DNA from: Pogonophryne albipinna
Lineage: Eukaryota > Chordata > Actinopteri > Perciformes > Artedidraconidae
Direction: 5' to 3'
NCBI GenBank assembly: GCA_028583405.1
Contig: CM053263.1
Span: 6,243,804 to 6,307,803, forward strand
DNA length: 64,000 bases
In this document: piece after piece, positions 34,085 through 48,189 of the stretch
Layout: the number at the start of each line of letters is the position of its first letter
How positions within the stretch are numbered: position 1 is the first letter of the stretch
Made by a program: the position numbers and the translations under genes
Notes under the pieces: model-generated
What the model was told of the DNA's origin: nothing
The model's database searches: none
What the model saw: only the letters and a program-made list of their open reading frames with translations

Positions 34085-37000
34085 AACCGAGGGAAACTCT
34101 GAAAGAATACGCCCATTGGCTACAAATCAATATATGATTGGTTGATCAAACTGTTAGTCCAAACGTACGCTCTCATTCAGTGCAACGGCCAGGGCATTCT
34201 ATCAAGGATGTAGAATACCTTGGTTGAAGGATATTCTACCCAGAGACCCAGAACAAGATCTGATTGGTTGCTTTCTTTTCTAACACAAACCCACTGAAAT
34301 GCGTAGTGCATGGTCCGAGAAGGACAAACAAATCAACGTAACACTGTAATATTACAGATCAACAACACAGATACGATTCTCATTTATTCATTTTATATAC
34401 ATTTTATTCATATAATTAAATCGATTTTTTGTTTGTTTTATCTGAGTGTTCCAGGGTATTCTCTGAATACCTTGAAGGCCCTGACGGTTCGCCACTGCCA
34501 AAAATTAGGATGAGCGCCAACGGTCAAAAATGTTTTTTCCTCTCCCAGAGCTACCAGCGCAGCGCCCCCCAGATCTGGCGCCCTAGGCGACCGCCGATGT
34601 CGCCTATGCCAAAAATCGGCCCTGCCAGTAGCCTACATAGTGGCAATGTCTCAAGATTTAGCAAAAATACACCTCTATTGAACAAATACTACAAATCCAC
34701 ATAACAAACAATCAAAAATGAAAAAGGGTGGCCACTTATTATTATTTTATAAAAATAAAAAAGAGTTAAAAAAATAAAAATTATTTTTATTTGTTTTGGG
34801 TACCTGGCTGGCGCCCCCTAGCAGCGGCGCGCATATTTCAGCAGCGGCGCTGTGCAGCCGCTATTTGTATATAGGGGAAACACTGCAATGTATGTTGCTT
34901 TTACTTGTTGGACCAACACGTTCTCACTCCCAACCCGTCACATGTTGACGGGCGGTCAGGGCCCCTCCCCGTCACGGAATTACGGACAGGGTACCCCTTG
35001 AGAGTCAGTTTTCAATGGGCAGGGCGTCCCATTGACTTGCATAGAGCTCCCTGAACGTTGGTAATAGATGAGTTGGGATCGCGGCGAAATGCTCTCCGCA
35101 GATCCATTCTCACAGCGTTTATCAACCTTTTTCTTACTCAATATCAAGCCACACTTATTGTTTTTACTTCTTTATTTTTATTGAATAATGTAGGACTTTT
35201 GTTGCCGTCAGTTATGGGGAGAGTAGGGGCTCAGAATACTGAAATCTGTATTGTTTCATTGTTTTTTCCTTCTAATTTTTGTATTCTTTTCTAAACCACA
35301 CACTGTTATTTACTCAACAATAACACATTATCCTTGTGTTTATTTATTTGTTTGATTAATAAACACAAGTTGGAGTCCGTCAGGATCGAGGGTCGGAGCA
35401 GCTCATAGTAGTTGCTTTAGAGAATTTTACACCCGGAAGTAAGTATTCTCTCCGCTTCGCTTGACAAACCCCGTGATAGTCCTCAAGCTCTGTGATTGGA
35501 GAGTGTGCTCCGAGGGTTACGCCGAGCGTCGAACAACACTTTGAAATGGGATGGAACCACGGCAGACTGTCCAAAACTGGATTTGAACGAGTCCACCCTG
35601 TCCCCCCCTCCCCCACCCCATCCCCAGAACTACACATGCTGGCTATTGTGTGTTTTGCAACATGCTCTATGGCACGTCTCTACTGGGAGTTGTAGTTTTA
35701 AAAGACGTTTTCGTATTTCCCATAATAAGAAGTTGCCAGTATTAAACTGTGTACATCCCTGGAGGTTTAGGGGATAGGAAACACTCAAATTTAAAACATA
35801 TAATTAATAAATGGGTGAAAATTGCTTGTGTCCATAATGGGCAGCATTAATATATATACACACATGACGCTAAGGTCAGAAGAGCTTTATTTAACAGCTG
35901 GTCTTATGTCTGTGACCCCTCCTGTTGTTAATTGATAAGCCTGAAACATGCACTTGTCAAGGTTCAGAGGCACATTTTGCAAATATGGCAGTAGCCATCG
36001 ATCATCTTAAGATGTTGTGTTACATGTAGTGTTACATGTTGTGATCATGGATGTTGCCCTTCGTTTCTGTTATGTGATTGTGATGTGCTATATGTGACAT
36101 GTACTGTATATAGTAACGTGTGTTGTTTATTGTTCTCTTTTATCCTCACACCGGTATCTACTTGTCTTTCCTCCTTTTTATTTTATTTTATATATTTTCT
36201 TATAACTAATGCTGTTGATATATGTAATTTTAAGGGTGTCTATTACCATCTGGCCGGGGACAACAGCTGGAAATTAGCCATGTCGGCTAAAGCTGCACCA
36301 TTTACTGTTTTTGTGACAGTTCATCGATGGGGACTGTCCACGACACTATACATAAATAAACTAAACTAAAGATAAGATATACTTTATTGATCCTAAGTTG
36401 GAAACATTTGCGTTACATCAGCATGTGTAACAGCCTTTTTTAAACTGACACAGCAAAGACAGGTAAAAAGCAGGACCTACCTTTTATGTTTCAGAACTTC
36501 TTGAAAACAAAAACTGCTTTACAGAGTTACTGTTGATCAAAGCTAGCATAAACCTGGCTCAAATCAAAATCCAGTTGTGAAAAACTTCAGGATAATATTC
36601 AATTTGAATTCAGGATGTTGCACAGTCATAGAGGTTGCTGTTAGCATTCAGGTCATGCCCAATGTTATTGCCCTGATTCCTCTCACACTCATACACACTC
36701 CACCTCAAGTGTTTCAAATATAACTTGTGAATGGTCTTGGGAATGGATGGATAGGGATGTGTTGATACTGTTGAGACAAATCCAAATGACAGTTAATAGC
36801 AGCCCACTGGAGCTTGTAAAATGAAGTAGCTTAAAGAAGTGCATTCTCTAATAACAGTGCTGCTGATGAGAGAAATACTTATAAAGACAGAAGTGACAAC
36901 AATGTAAAAGAAGCCATGTTGTTGTTGTTGTTGTTGTTGTTGCATTTTGGGGTAAGCTCCACAGCAGATTGTCACCATGGGTTCACTAGCCTGTAGACAA

Positions 37001-37555
37001 ACAAGAAAGGCTGCGATTCAAAGCCTTCTCTGGGATTTAGAGGTCTTCTCAGTATCTGAAGAGTAAATAAACAGCACCGGCTCTGTAGCGTCGTGATACG
37101 GAACCCCACTGTCCAGAAGCCAAGACACGGAGAAACCTGTTTTAAAAAATAGAAGAAAGGAACAATACATCATCCTTGTCCGACTCCCAGAAGCAAATAT
37201 CTCCCTCTCTCTCTAATCTCCTTTTCTTTCTGTTTTATGCTCTCGTTTTCTCTCTGTACAGTAACTGGTTGTCTAGACTGCTGCACAGACATTCCGAGAA
37301 GTTGGATGCTCAGGGGCGGACAGCATTAGTTTTACCAGGGGCACGAGAAAATCCTCCACTGAAGGTGGTGCCATGAAGAAGGCCAAAGCTGGATGCTGAG
37401 GGGCAGACAGCAAAGCACCACAAAATCCACCCCCTTTTAATATTACCAGGGGCACGAGATTCTGGCGGGTGTGGATGGAGGGGTTTAGTCCGAGGGGGGT
37501 GTGTTTTAAGTGCGGGTCCCCGGGTACTCACGTTGCATAAGCAACTGCTCACAGT
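34085..37555. other. Repeat-rich intergenic stretch
   Basis: No supported gene. Contents: fragments of undetermined repeats around 34.9-35.1 kb (CCCAACCCGTCACATGTTGA); a likely LINE 3' tail at 36,225-36,369 (GACAACAGCTGGAAATTAGC to AATAAACTAAACTAAA); a GTT microsatellite at 36918-36942; and a repeated segment GGGGCACGAGA at about 37339 and 37450. Confidence 0.5.
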
Positions 37556-37557
37556 AA

Positions 37558-38915
37558 AAGAAACCCACTCTCAACCCGTCTGATGTTATAAACTACAGGC
37601 CTGTCTCTCTCCTCCCGTTCCTGTCTAAAACACTTGAACGCGCTGTCTTTAAACAACTCTCCTGTTATCTCCATCAGAACAACCTTCTGGATCCGCACCA
37701 GTCTGGTTTCAAGGCAGGTCACTCCACAGAAACTGCCCTCCTTGCTGTCACTGAGGAACTGCACACTGCTAAAGCAGCCTCCCTCTCCTCTGTCATCATC
37801 CTGCTGGACCTGTCTGCTGCATTCGACACGGTGAATCATCAGATCCTCCTTCGCACTCTCCAAGAACTTGGAGTTTCAGGCTCTGCACTTTCCCTCCTCA
37901 CCTCATACCTCAAAGACCGCACCTACAGGGTTACTTGGAGAGGGTCCGAGTCCGACCCTTGTCAATTAACTACAGGGGTCCCTCAGGGCTCTGTTCTTGG
38001 TCCCCTCCTCTTCTCCTTGTACACAAACTCGCTCGGATCAGTCATTAGCCCGCATGGTTTTTCATACCACTGCTACGCTGACGACACCCAATTAATTCTG
38101 TCCTTTCCCCGCTCAGAGACCCAGGTCGTCGCACGCATCTCTGCTTGTCTAGCTGACATCTCTCAGTGGATGTCTGCTCATCACCTCAAGCTCAACCTTG
38201 ACAAGACTGAACTGCTTTTCCTTCCGGGAAAAGATTGTCCCACTCTTGACCTAACAATCAACATCGGCACCTCTGTTGTTTCCCCGACTCAGACTGCAAG
38301 GAATCTGGGTGTGACCCTAGATAACAACCTGTCCTTCACTGCAAACATAGCTGCTACAACCCGTTGCTGCAGATACACGCTTTACAACATTAGGAGGATG
38401 CGTCCCCAGCTGACCCAGAAAGCGACGCAGATTCTGGTCCAGGCTCTCGTCATCTCACGCCTAGACTACTGCAACTCCCTCCTGGCTGGTCTACCTGCAT
38501 GTGCCATCCGACCTCTGCAGCTCATCCAGAATGCAGCTGCTCGCCTGGTCTTCAACCTTCCTAAATTCTCCCACACCACGCCGCTCCTCCGCTGCCTTCA
38601 CTGGCTTCCAGTAACTGCAAGAATCCACTTCAAGACAATGGTACTTGCGTACCATGCTGCGAGATGGATCTGGCCCTTCCTACATCCAGGACATGGTTAA
38701 ACCGTACACCCCAGCACGTGCACTCCGCTCTGCATCAACCAAACGGCTCGCTGCGAAGGGGACCCAAGTTCCCATCAGCAAAAACATGTGGGTTTGCTAT
38801 CCTGGCTCCAAAATGGTGGAATGAGCTCCCCATTGACATCAGGACAGCAGATAGCTTACACACCTTCCGGCGCAGACTGAAAACTCATCTCTTTCGACTC
38901 CACTTCGAGCGATAG
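37558..38915 (+). pseudogene. LINE reverse transcriptase, frameshifted
   Basis: The frame is open from 37558 to 38700 (about 380 residues). RT motifs in order: NPSDVINYRPVSLLPFLSK, HQSGFKAGHSTETAL, LLDLSAAFDTVNH, GVPQGSVLGPLLFSLY, the catalytic YADDTQL box, and HHLKLNLDKTELLF. Near 38,660 the frame shifts, and the C-terminal block (WWNELPIDIRTADSLHTFRR, RLKTHLFRLHF) continues in another frame with a further shift near 38,820. The endonuclease domain is missing through 5' truncation, so the element cannot move by itself. Confidence 0.88.
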
Positions 38916-39112
38916 AACTATTAACAAAGCACTTATATACTAATAAAGAGCTGGCTTATCTAAAGCCAGTTGAGTAGCACTTGAAATGTTTTTGCTCTAT
39001 GAAGCCTGATGTACTTATATGATTCTGTTTTCTTCAAGTTTCTATTTTGTTGGTCGAACGCACTTATTGTAAGTCGCTTTGGATAAAAGCGTCAGCTAAA
39101 TGCAATGTAATA
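37558..39112 (+). mobile_element. L2-like LINE, 5'-truncated
   Basis: The fragment begins inside the reverse-transcriptase domain and ends with TTGTAAGTCGCTTTGGATAA and AAAGCGTCAGCTAAATG, the conserved tail of fish L2-type elements. A TAA stop at 37555-37557 lies just upstream of the coding match, at the truncation point. Plus-strand orientation. Confidence 0.85.
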
Positions 39113-41475
39113 AAGTAAAACAAACGGCGAAATACATAAAGAGGAATTCATATCAAATAGGCGCATTAGTGACTTATTCTTACATAACCGCTGGGTTATA
39201 AAGTAGTAGGGACTGTGTTGATGCTACTGTGGTGAACCTTTTGTCCACTCAGACAAGAGAGCGTGCGTCATCAGAGGGATGGATTTCCCCACATTACTTA
39301 CAATGCAGTGATATCTCTGCGTCAAAGTTCGATTAGTATACACTTCTAATATTACAATTATTGATGATTAAACCTTTTTATATAATAAATATGACAGCTT
39401 TGTCTTAATGATGTTGCATCAGTGAATCATTAAACAAAAGCTATGAAAAATGTGATTCAGTGTTCATCAAAAATAATGAAAACAATTAATAATTCATCAT
39501 CTTCACCATGAAACAGCTGGCTCATTTGTCCTAAATGTACTTTGCTGTCACACATGGCACCCTGAGTTATGGCTGTTATTGTCATCTCTAAATGTTTGCA
39601 TTATTTTGAATGATATCAGTCTATATCAATGTCATCCGTCATTACAAGAGCCTCAGCTTGGCACGGACACTGATTTATCTACAAGGTCTATGATCTTTAC
39701 ACAGACATTCATTTGAAATGCATCACACTCTGCATGCTATCATCAGAGAAATCAACAATAGTCTTTTCTACTATGTATGCACTGATTAGTGTCATTTGAT
39801 CAAGTCTACATACCTTAACGACCCTGATTCTGCCACTTTTCTAATGCTAATATAAGAAATCCTGACGAATCACAGATTTCTTTTTTTATTGACAATGCTA
39901 TTTGCACCAGGGTGACTCTCGTCAACAATGCTATTTTCACTGGGGTGTAGCATGGCAGAGACACATGCACTCAGGTATCCATAGGAGACAGTGCTATTTA
40001 CACCCGGACATACACTTGATTTTGTTTTGAATCTATAGGTATTTCTGAAATATCAATTGTAGCTTCACTACATTTGGACATGATTTTTTGAGCGTGCTTT
40101 GGTGCTTAATTGCATAATTCTGTGCTTTATGGCATGATGTGACGAGGGGAGGAGGGAAAGGGGATTTGTGGCGGCTTTCTATTTTCAACTGGGTGCGAAC
40201 AGGCCCTCCATTTTTTTTATTCAGAAATGAAGCTTTAGTCTACACATATCATAGACATATTAGGACCTTTTTGCATCCCTCTTTTCCCTCTTTCTAGATT
40301 AAGTTATTATAATTTCAGCACACTTTTAAACCTATTCTAGCAGTTATAAGCACTATATACAGTTAATTTAGGACATGATCGACACTTTAATGTGGTTGTA
40401 AGCAGACAAATATTATGTAAATATAAGTGTTTATTATGAAGCATCCAAGACCAAAACACATGTATAAACAGTTTTAAAACCTTGTTTGTGTATGAAATAA
40501 AAAGTATTTTTCCATAGCTTTTAAACTTCACAAATGCTCTTCATCAGTTATGGATGTAAATTTCATCTTGTGAAGACTACGTGATATTTTTGGAGTCTCT
40601 GAAAAAAGCAACAGGAATAACTGGTCAAGAATGTTTTGTAAAAGCGGCATTTCTTTAGTATCTTCTTAAGACGATTTTACACTGCCTGTGAAATATACTT
40701 AAATACATAGAAACCAATTTTGTTTTGGCACCCCTCTATATAAAGGTAATGTTCCCAAGTGCTCCACAGAGGACTCATTTATGAATTTATGACAGTTTTT
40801 AAGCGGGAACAGTCTCATTGCAACACATCACATTGCTTTTTAAAGCTAATTCTCACTTAATAGATATTGATCTAGTCTGATCTGTAATTACATCACATTA
40901 CTTCCTCTGTGATAGACTGCAGGGTGGCAGACTTGTCTCTACTAACCTCCTCTCATGCTGCCACTGCAAAGATATGATGATAAGCTCTATGGTAATGTTA
41001 AAGGATCTGGCTGGATGTCAAGGTGTACACATGCACTAAAACACTGCAATAAAAATGAAGCGCTATGACAAGCTGTTAGCAGAGGGGACTGATACCATCT
41101 GTCTGTCCAAACAACCTTAAAGACTAGTTCACACCTCTAGATTTTAGTACAGAAGCAGTTTCCATTTTATTTTTGTTATGTTTACTTTGTAATTTGACTA
41201 AGAAGTAGGCTGATTCAATGCAAGAACACATGGAGGGGCAGGCATGTTGGCATGCTCATTGTCAAGGCTTCATTACTGTGCGTCTTTGCACTGATGATTT
41301 TGTTGAAGGCAGTTAGTTCTTTGAACCAACCAGAAATAATGCGGGTAAATTCTCCTATTGTTGATTAAGTTATTATTTTACATACCAAGTTTCAAACTCT
41401 AGGAAAAAAACGTGGGCAGGAGCTCCAACAAGGCGTTTAGGACCGAGAGTGAAATTCAGTGAATACACTATAGAT
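39113..41475. other. Gene-free AT-rich stretch
   Basis: No recognisable coding, RNA or mobile-element structure was seen. Confidence 0.45.
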
Positions 41476-42416
41476 CAGTGGTTCTCAACTGGTCAGGCCT
41501 CGGGACCCACTTTTTACTTGGTCAATACATCGCGACCCAACATTTTGAAGCACTCAAATCTATTCAACAAAAAAACGTGCTGTAATATGTATATATATGT
41601 GTATGCTGAGAAGCGTATGCTTCTCAGCATACAATATTAATAAAAGTGAAGTACAGTGCATATATCACTTATATCCCTTCACAGAACTAAAGTATGCTTT
41701 TAAAAAAGGTTTAATGAGATGATGGAATCAAAGCTGGACTATATAAAAAGGCACACATGCTGAAAACCCAACCCCAGCAGGGGGGTCTGGGGGGATTCTC
41801 CCCCAGGAGATTTTTAGAAATACTAACATAAACTATGCATTCTGGTACACTCTGAGAAGAAAATAAATAAATCTATTACTACCCGACATGTTAATAATAT
41901 TTTATGCCATTGTTTGTTTTTCACTTTGTTCTGACATCTTGCAGAAGAGTAAAGAGGAGATAGTCTGTGTGACTTACTTTAAATTGTGGGTAAGGGTAGA
42001 TAGCTCCCATTGTTCATCATCAGACCGGGGCTCATATTTCATTATGTGTTCATTTGTATCTGAAGTTGTACCCATGGATGTATAAAGAAGAGTTCTACCG
42101 CAAAGTTATTCTCCGTGGGGACTTCCGGCAACAATCTTGATTCTGATTTGCCAGAAGACTCGAAAAAACATCAGCAAAGATATTTATTGAGAAGATGATC
42201 ACTACGTGACAGAAGTTTTCAAAACCGTTTATGGTCTCCGGTACTTCCAGTCCAACGCGACTGCATGCACAGCGTTAGAAAATTGGGCCTTCAAAATAAA
42301 AGTTTGACTTTTTCCCCCAAAAAACAAACAAAACAGAATTCCAATTTTTTTTTTCTTCACTCACACATCCGCGACCCACTCGAAACGGGTCGCGACCCAC
42401 CAGTTGAGAACCACTG
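41476..42416. mobile_element. hAT (Charlie-like) non-autonomous element
   Basis: The ends are CAGTGGTTCTCAACTGGT and its inverted copy, ACCAGTTGAGAACCACTG (with one extra C). Flanks CTATAGAT (41468-41475) and CTATATAT (42417-42424) match at 7 of 8 bases, as expected for an aged hAT target duplication. It is 941 bp and non-coding. Subterminal words CGGGACCCAC and GGTCGCGACCCACC recur near both ends. An internal 32-nt hairpin lies at 41601-41632. Confidence 0.88.
41601..41632. repeat. Perfect 14-bp stem hairpin
   Basis: GTATGCTGAGAAGC, the loop GTAT, and its exact reverse complement form a perfect hairpin inside the hAT element. Confidence 0.9.
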
Positions 42417-44876
42417 CTATATATGCTGTATGAGAAACCAATGTGAGTTTGGAACATTGCACAATGTAAATCTATTCTAGTAGACCTCAACAATGGAATT
42501 ATGATCAGTAGAAATAGCCATGTCAAGGGACCTTTAAATAACTATAGTGATTTGTTTTACCATTTTACAGCAACTACAGGTCCATGATGTGACTTTGTGA
42601 CTAATGTCAGGAGCACTGTAGAGGCCAGACATCATATGTGTCAGAAAGGACCATGTCTCAGCTACTGTTATATGTACAAGCAGGGCTATAAACTTCATGT
42701 GATTCACAGCATGTATAAATCATCTCAGAGAGCTGTAAAACATATTGAATCCCTCTAACGCTGTAACAGGCATTTTAAGCATGCCAAACGGCTTATACGG
42801 TCACACCCAAGACCAGGGATCAGAATGAAGCTGCTTACATCACGTAGAAGTTTAAATCCTGTGCATGCTATAGATAAATTACATTGCACATACAATGAAC
42901 TTGCATACTACCGCCAAGACAATGTAATAATGACATTTTGTAGATTATACACTCAGATTTTTTCTTTTCTTTTTGTCAGAAGGTTAATTAATACCTCTTT
43001 CGAGAAGGTTTGAGTAAGAAGTCACCATGGTGATGTGGCTATGGTTTTGACTAGCTGTTTTGGTTGATAAAACGTTCCTATTCTGGTGTTGCAATGAGGT
43101 AAAAGAATTGCACATTGAGGGCACTAATCTGTGAGGCTTTGTTGAGCAGACAGTGGCATGAGAGCTTTCTTATCGCGTTCATCTGGACAAGGGCTGACCT
43201 AGCAGATCACGCTGATGGATGTCGACTGCAGGACGTTCGCTTTGTGACCTGCATTGTCTGGCCAGGTAAATTATGTAAGCCCAAACTGCTGGAGAGGAAC
43301 CGCCGGGGCCGGAAAGAAAGAAAAATAGAGAGTCAGAAGAGTTGTTGCCCCCATGAATAGACCTCCCCTCTATTACACTTTGGATTGGACCCTAATGACA
43401 CTACTCTCTTTGGAAACACATCTTTCAAACCCTTTGTGCGAAAAACAAAACCCAGTCCCCACGAGAAAAGCAGATAAATCACCTGTTTTTCCACATGATT
43501 AAAGCCAACATGAGGAGCTTTTCATGTTGCTGTCAGACTGCAGAACAGATCTGTTGAACTGTGTTTAATCCAGCTATAAGGCACTGTCAAATGTCATCAA
43601 CTTAAAGTCAACATGTTGTTTGCCTTATTGGTGTAGAGATTTGAAGTGCTAACCTACTAACTTGATGCTCTTTTACTTTCATCTTTACCTCTGTGCAATT
43701 ACTAATTGAGGATTTATTTAACTGCATCTCTTGAATTCCAGGTGTTTGCTGTCCAACACTTGAAAGTTATAGCTGATTTTCTTTTCTTGGCCACCGTTGT
43801 GGTGCAGGTCAGTTTCCTACTGTTGGTTGTACTGATTCAGCCTTGTTCTTTCTAAGCTAATCTACCTGTAAATATATAGTTGTTTTTTTCTTGGCAAGAC
43901 AACACACAAGCATTCTTTTAAGACATTACATGATATGGTATTATTTTTGTGGGCTTTTGCAGGCTGCTCAGTGAAATCCTGCACAAAATAATTGACCCTT
44001 CCAATGTGGATTTACTGCTACCAACCTTACATTTATACCATACAATACAGTGATACCTTAACTTCAGCTCAAGTCTGAAATTGTTATTGCATCGCAGCTC
44101 CATGAACAATATAAACAGCGCCAAGAAGCAAATGAATAGCACTAAACATAACATTTAATCACAATTTGTTCAAGCCCCTTTAACGTACATTTGATTTTGG
44201 ATTAAACTCCTTTTTCCATTTACTTTTGTCTAATGCTGAACACAGTGCTCTAGTGTAATCTTATTACCACATGTATTCCATCTCTTACAGTCCCAGGTGT
44301 CTTCTTCTTCTCAACACATAATATCCTCTGTTGTCCCCCCCGTCCCTGTGTTCCTTTCGGTTCGCACAGATGCCACATATTGCCAGACAGCTTGTAGAAA
44401 AAGCTCCCTGATAGGCTGTGATGAGAGTGTGATGGCTGATCCACTGGGGCACTTTATTACCTAAAGGGGCGTTTTCCTCTCGTCTCAGTGTGCTCAATCA
44501 ATGTAAATCTGTCCGGCCAGGGAATTTATGTCCTACATGATGAAGTGCTTTGCTTCACTGTGCTGCATTAATTTGACAGAGCTGTGATGTGATGTAGACA
44601 AAACCCCTTTTTTTGTGTGCAAAATAAGTGAGGCATACAAATGCACTATACATCGCCCAGTCTATTTTTAGAACCCTAGAGCTACAGGTCTCCTAATGTT
44701 ACAGTATTTCTTTTTTCCCTCACATTTGCTAAATTACTTCTACCTTGTGTCAGTTCATCAGAATGACCACAGTGCTGTGCCAGTGTACTCCTCTGTGCTG
44801 ACCAGAGCAGAGAGAGAACCAGTTGCTAGGAGACACCTCCTCCCTGCCCAATGGATGTCTGTGTAGCCCATTGTAA

Positions 44877-44913
<37 letters not shown>

Positions 44914-47471
44914 GGAGAGAGACAGTGAATGAGACAGAGTTTGATTCTGAATAAGAGTAACGATTAATGACCATGGCCGATTAACAAGTCGTATCATAGT
45001 ATGATTGACTTCATACTAATTATTGTCTAAAATACTAATACCTTTTTGCTAAATTGCAGTTTCATAAACAAATGAAAGCACAGGTGAAATATTATAAATG
45101 GTATCTCCCACAGGTGCAAGTATGGTGTATGTCCTCTGCAAAACGTGAATCAAACAAGGTGCAAAGAAGCGCCTTCACTGCCATGTTGGATCTCCTTTGA
45201 GGGAATGCCTTTTCATTGATTTGCCCTTGATTGCTTGGTTACGTTAAATCAAGAAAATCCGGCTTGGATTAAACACATTTTTCTCTTGTGGGAGAGGGAG
45301 GACAGCCTTTTTCTTGTTTTATTATAAACTGATGATTCATCTTGCAGCAAATCCCACAAAGTCCGCCTGCGTGATAACAATATACACATGGTACGTATAG
45401 ACGTGGCAGTATTTTGGACTTTAGAACCTGTGCTTCTACTCCACACTTCAGAGAGAAATATTATTATTTTATCTTCACTGCATTTAATTGCCAAATGTAT
45501 TTAATACATTCATAGAACATGTACTATTCTGAAAATGGGTCTGAAGTTGTTGGCACTTACTGTAAGTACTTTTTGAAGTAGTGCTTTTGTACTTTTACTA
45601 AAGTAACATGTTGATTGCATAACTTTACTCCTCAGACTATTCTTACATTATGGCTCTACTTTACTTTCTTTTAAATGAAATATGTGAGTATGTCTTTGAT
45701 CACTGGGTTGAGGCAGCGAATAAGACCTATGTTCTCCTCATTTAGCTTCTACACCGTGATTGTCTGTTCTAATCAATAATAACAAATGGCGGTTTTATTC
45801 ACCCTTTTCTTAATGCACTCTCACTTCCCTTCTGCCTTTTTAAGTTGATCCCTGTCCCCTGAGCCTCTCTGTGTTTATATTTGTGTTCAGTTCCTTCTGT
45901 TGCCATGCCGCGCTGTGAAGCAAAGGTTAACTCTATTGTCTCCGCTGGAGTTGCTGCAGGAGAAGCTGTGCTGCAGTTAGCAGGGTGTGAAGTCAACTCG
46001 CTCAAAGAGTTCATAGTTGGATGTGATGCAAAAGTGTGAATGGGACATTGTTGTCATTGTACAAGTGACTTTCTGATTCAATCTCAAGAAACTCTACATC
46101 CTCTTTGGACCTGCTATAATGTGTATGGCCATGCAAATGTGTTGCTGTCTCTATTACATACTCCTGATCAGATCAAATTACTCCAATCACATATTAGAGT
46201 AAAACCTTCAAACAATTGCTCTGTGAACATGGTCTGAGGTAGAGGTCCTATTTATTTCCAATGTATTCTGACCGCAGCTATCTTGGTTACTTGACGTCAC
46301 CAGGGAGTAGAATCATCCGTTATTTGGACGAGACACAGGGATTGTCTATTGAATCACACACTTCATAACAGAGATAAAATCACAGTCTCTATGGTGAAGC
46401 TCACAGAAACAAAACACTGATTACGCTCCAGTGCCCTGTACTACGAAGCAGGATTTCCGCTTGGCAAGGTAACTTCAGGGTTAACTCTGGAGTTCCGGTG
46501 TGAAGTAACGTGTTATAGCAGAAAGTTTAATACAGCGTATTTCTGGTATATTCATTTTATTATGTCACCTGATATATAAGAAGTGTGTTTTTATATATTC
46601 TTGTGTATACTTAATTACTTTGTATTAAATAGTAGCAGTCTGTATACCAAGAAGCTGGAAATATGAGAAGTGTAACCTTTGTATTTGGAGTAGTGGAGAG
46701 AGATGAGATATCCTTATTTGGACACAGCTCAAATCTCTGGAATGCTGCAGGATAAAATGAGTGTCCGTTACACATGCTAAGGGAAATGAGTGTGCATTCT
46801 CTATATATGTTTATGTAAAGTTCTACTATTTCACTGCTTTAGAGCAGAGGTAATGTTTTCCTCGTTATTATTGATATTAAGGTAATTTACATGTATTGCT
46901 TGTATTGGCCAACTATAAACAACTATATTTTAGACATATCTTAAAAGAGGCCAAGAGTATGTGAGACTGTGTGTGGGTTAAACTGATGGGGGAGGGGGAG
47001 CAGAGAAGGAAGTCTATGGAATATGTTTGTGAGTGCAGGCTGCAAGAATGTGAGACAGCGAACACCAGATGTGTTTGTTTTGGCTCAAACTTAAAAGACT
47101 CTTGTTTCCGGGTCGCCTCGGCTGGCTCGCGCTGATTCGCTACAACAGCCCATCGTTTTTATATCGCCCAATAGATGACCTGTATGGGAGGAGCATCAGA
47201 CACAACTCCTCCCTTTCTAACTACATGAAGCCCTGTTGTGTCCATGTGTCCGGTCTCTTTTTCTCCTGCTGCGAAGATAGTAAGATCTAACAGCACACGA
47301 ACCAGAGCAGGGGGTACCCCTTTTAACTTGTATTGTTGTTGTTTACCATTAAAACAGATTATTGTTTAACCCTTATCCTGGTGCTTTGAATTCCTTCTTT
47401 TATAAATCTGACCAGCTCATCAAAGAACATGCGGAGCCGAGGTGGGTTTTAGACCACTCCTTGCTCCAACA
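42417..47471. other. Gene-free stretch with microsatellite
   Basis: No supported gene. A TG microsatellite lies at 44879-44912, and diverged fish repeat fragments lie at 45.55-45.68 kb (TACTTTTACTAAAGTAACAT) and 46.43-46.50 kb (GTGCCCTGTACTACGAAGCA). Open frames such as 45799-46014 show no motif. Confidence 0.45.
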
Positions 47472-48000
47472 GGTGTTGTGTCAAATTATGCACCCCCGTC
47501 GTGAAATACATCCCTTGACACGGGAACACGCATTTGAATGTATAGTCCGCTATTCTATGTTGTCTTTCTGATGGTTGGGTTGTCGAATCCTGGATTTTGC
47601 ATTCATTCCTCACTTATGTTTTAGTTAATTTTTTATTTAATATATGTTTTTATTTAATTGTGACGTCCTGTCTGTATACTTTTGCTTGTACTTGTGCTTT
47701 ACAATGTATTGTTAATTTTAACATCAAGTGCTTGAGGGTGGGATTAATATAATTGTTTTTATTTTGGGTGGTGCTTTTTATGAATAGCATGGTTGCCACG
47801 ATATGCACCCCTTGCTATCTCTGACAATAAACGTGTCACATACATGAAACTTGCTCCATTTGTTGGTACTAGTCCTACAACTATACCCTCCAAAGTGCTT
47901 GAGGGTGGGATTAATAGAAGCATCTTTTTATGGGGGGTGCTTTTTACTGCAGGCCAGGGGGTGCATTTCATGAGGGGGGTGCATCATTTGACACAACACC
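47472..48000. mobile_element. Short DNA element with GGTGTTGTGTCAAAT ends
   Basis: GGTGTTGTGTCAAAT followed by ATGCACCCCC at the left is repeated inverted at the right (GGGGGGTGCATCATTTGACA, then CAACACC). Internally, AGTGCTTGAGGGTGGGATTA occurs twice (about 47728 and 47896). It is non-coding; the target duplication is unclear and the superfamily was not assigned. Confidence 0.65.
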
Positions 48001-48189
48001 GGTCCTACGATGCGGGTTCACCTCCCATCTTCAGAGCAATCTGACTATTATTACATTAGTGTTAAGAAAGCTTACTTAAATATCTGCCACAACACACGTA
48101 ACTGGATCAAGGTAACATTACGTACAGTCCGCGGCAGACGTTGATGTGTCCTATTATCATTCATATCACATCATATCACATCATAATGT

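Noticed and set aside
35380..35777. Several overlapping frames around 35.5 kb
   Set aside because: All three are shadows of one C-rich repeat-like segment with no recognisable product.
46500..47390. Possible solo LTR (promoter-like words, AATAAA-like end)
   Set aside because: No matching target duplication or TG...CA borders could be defined.
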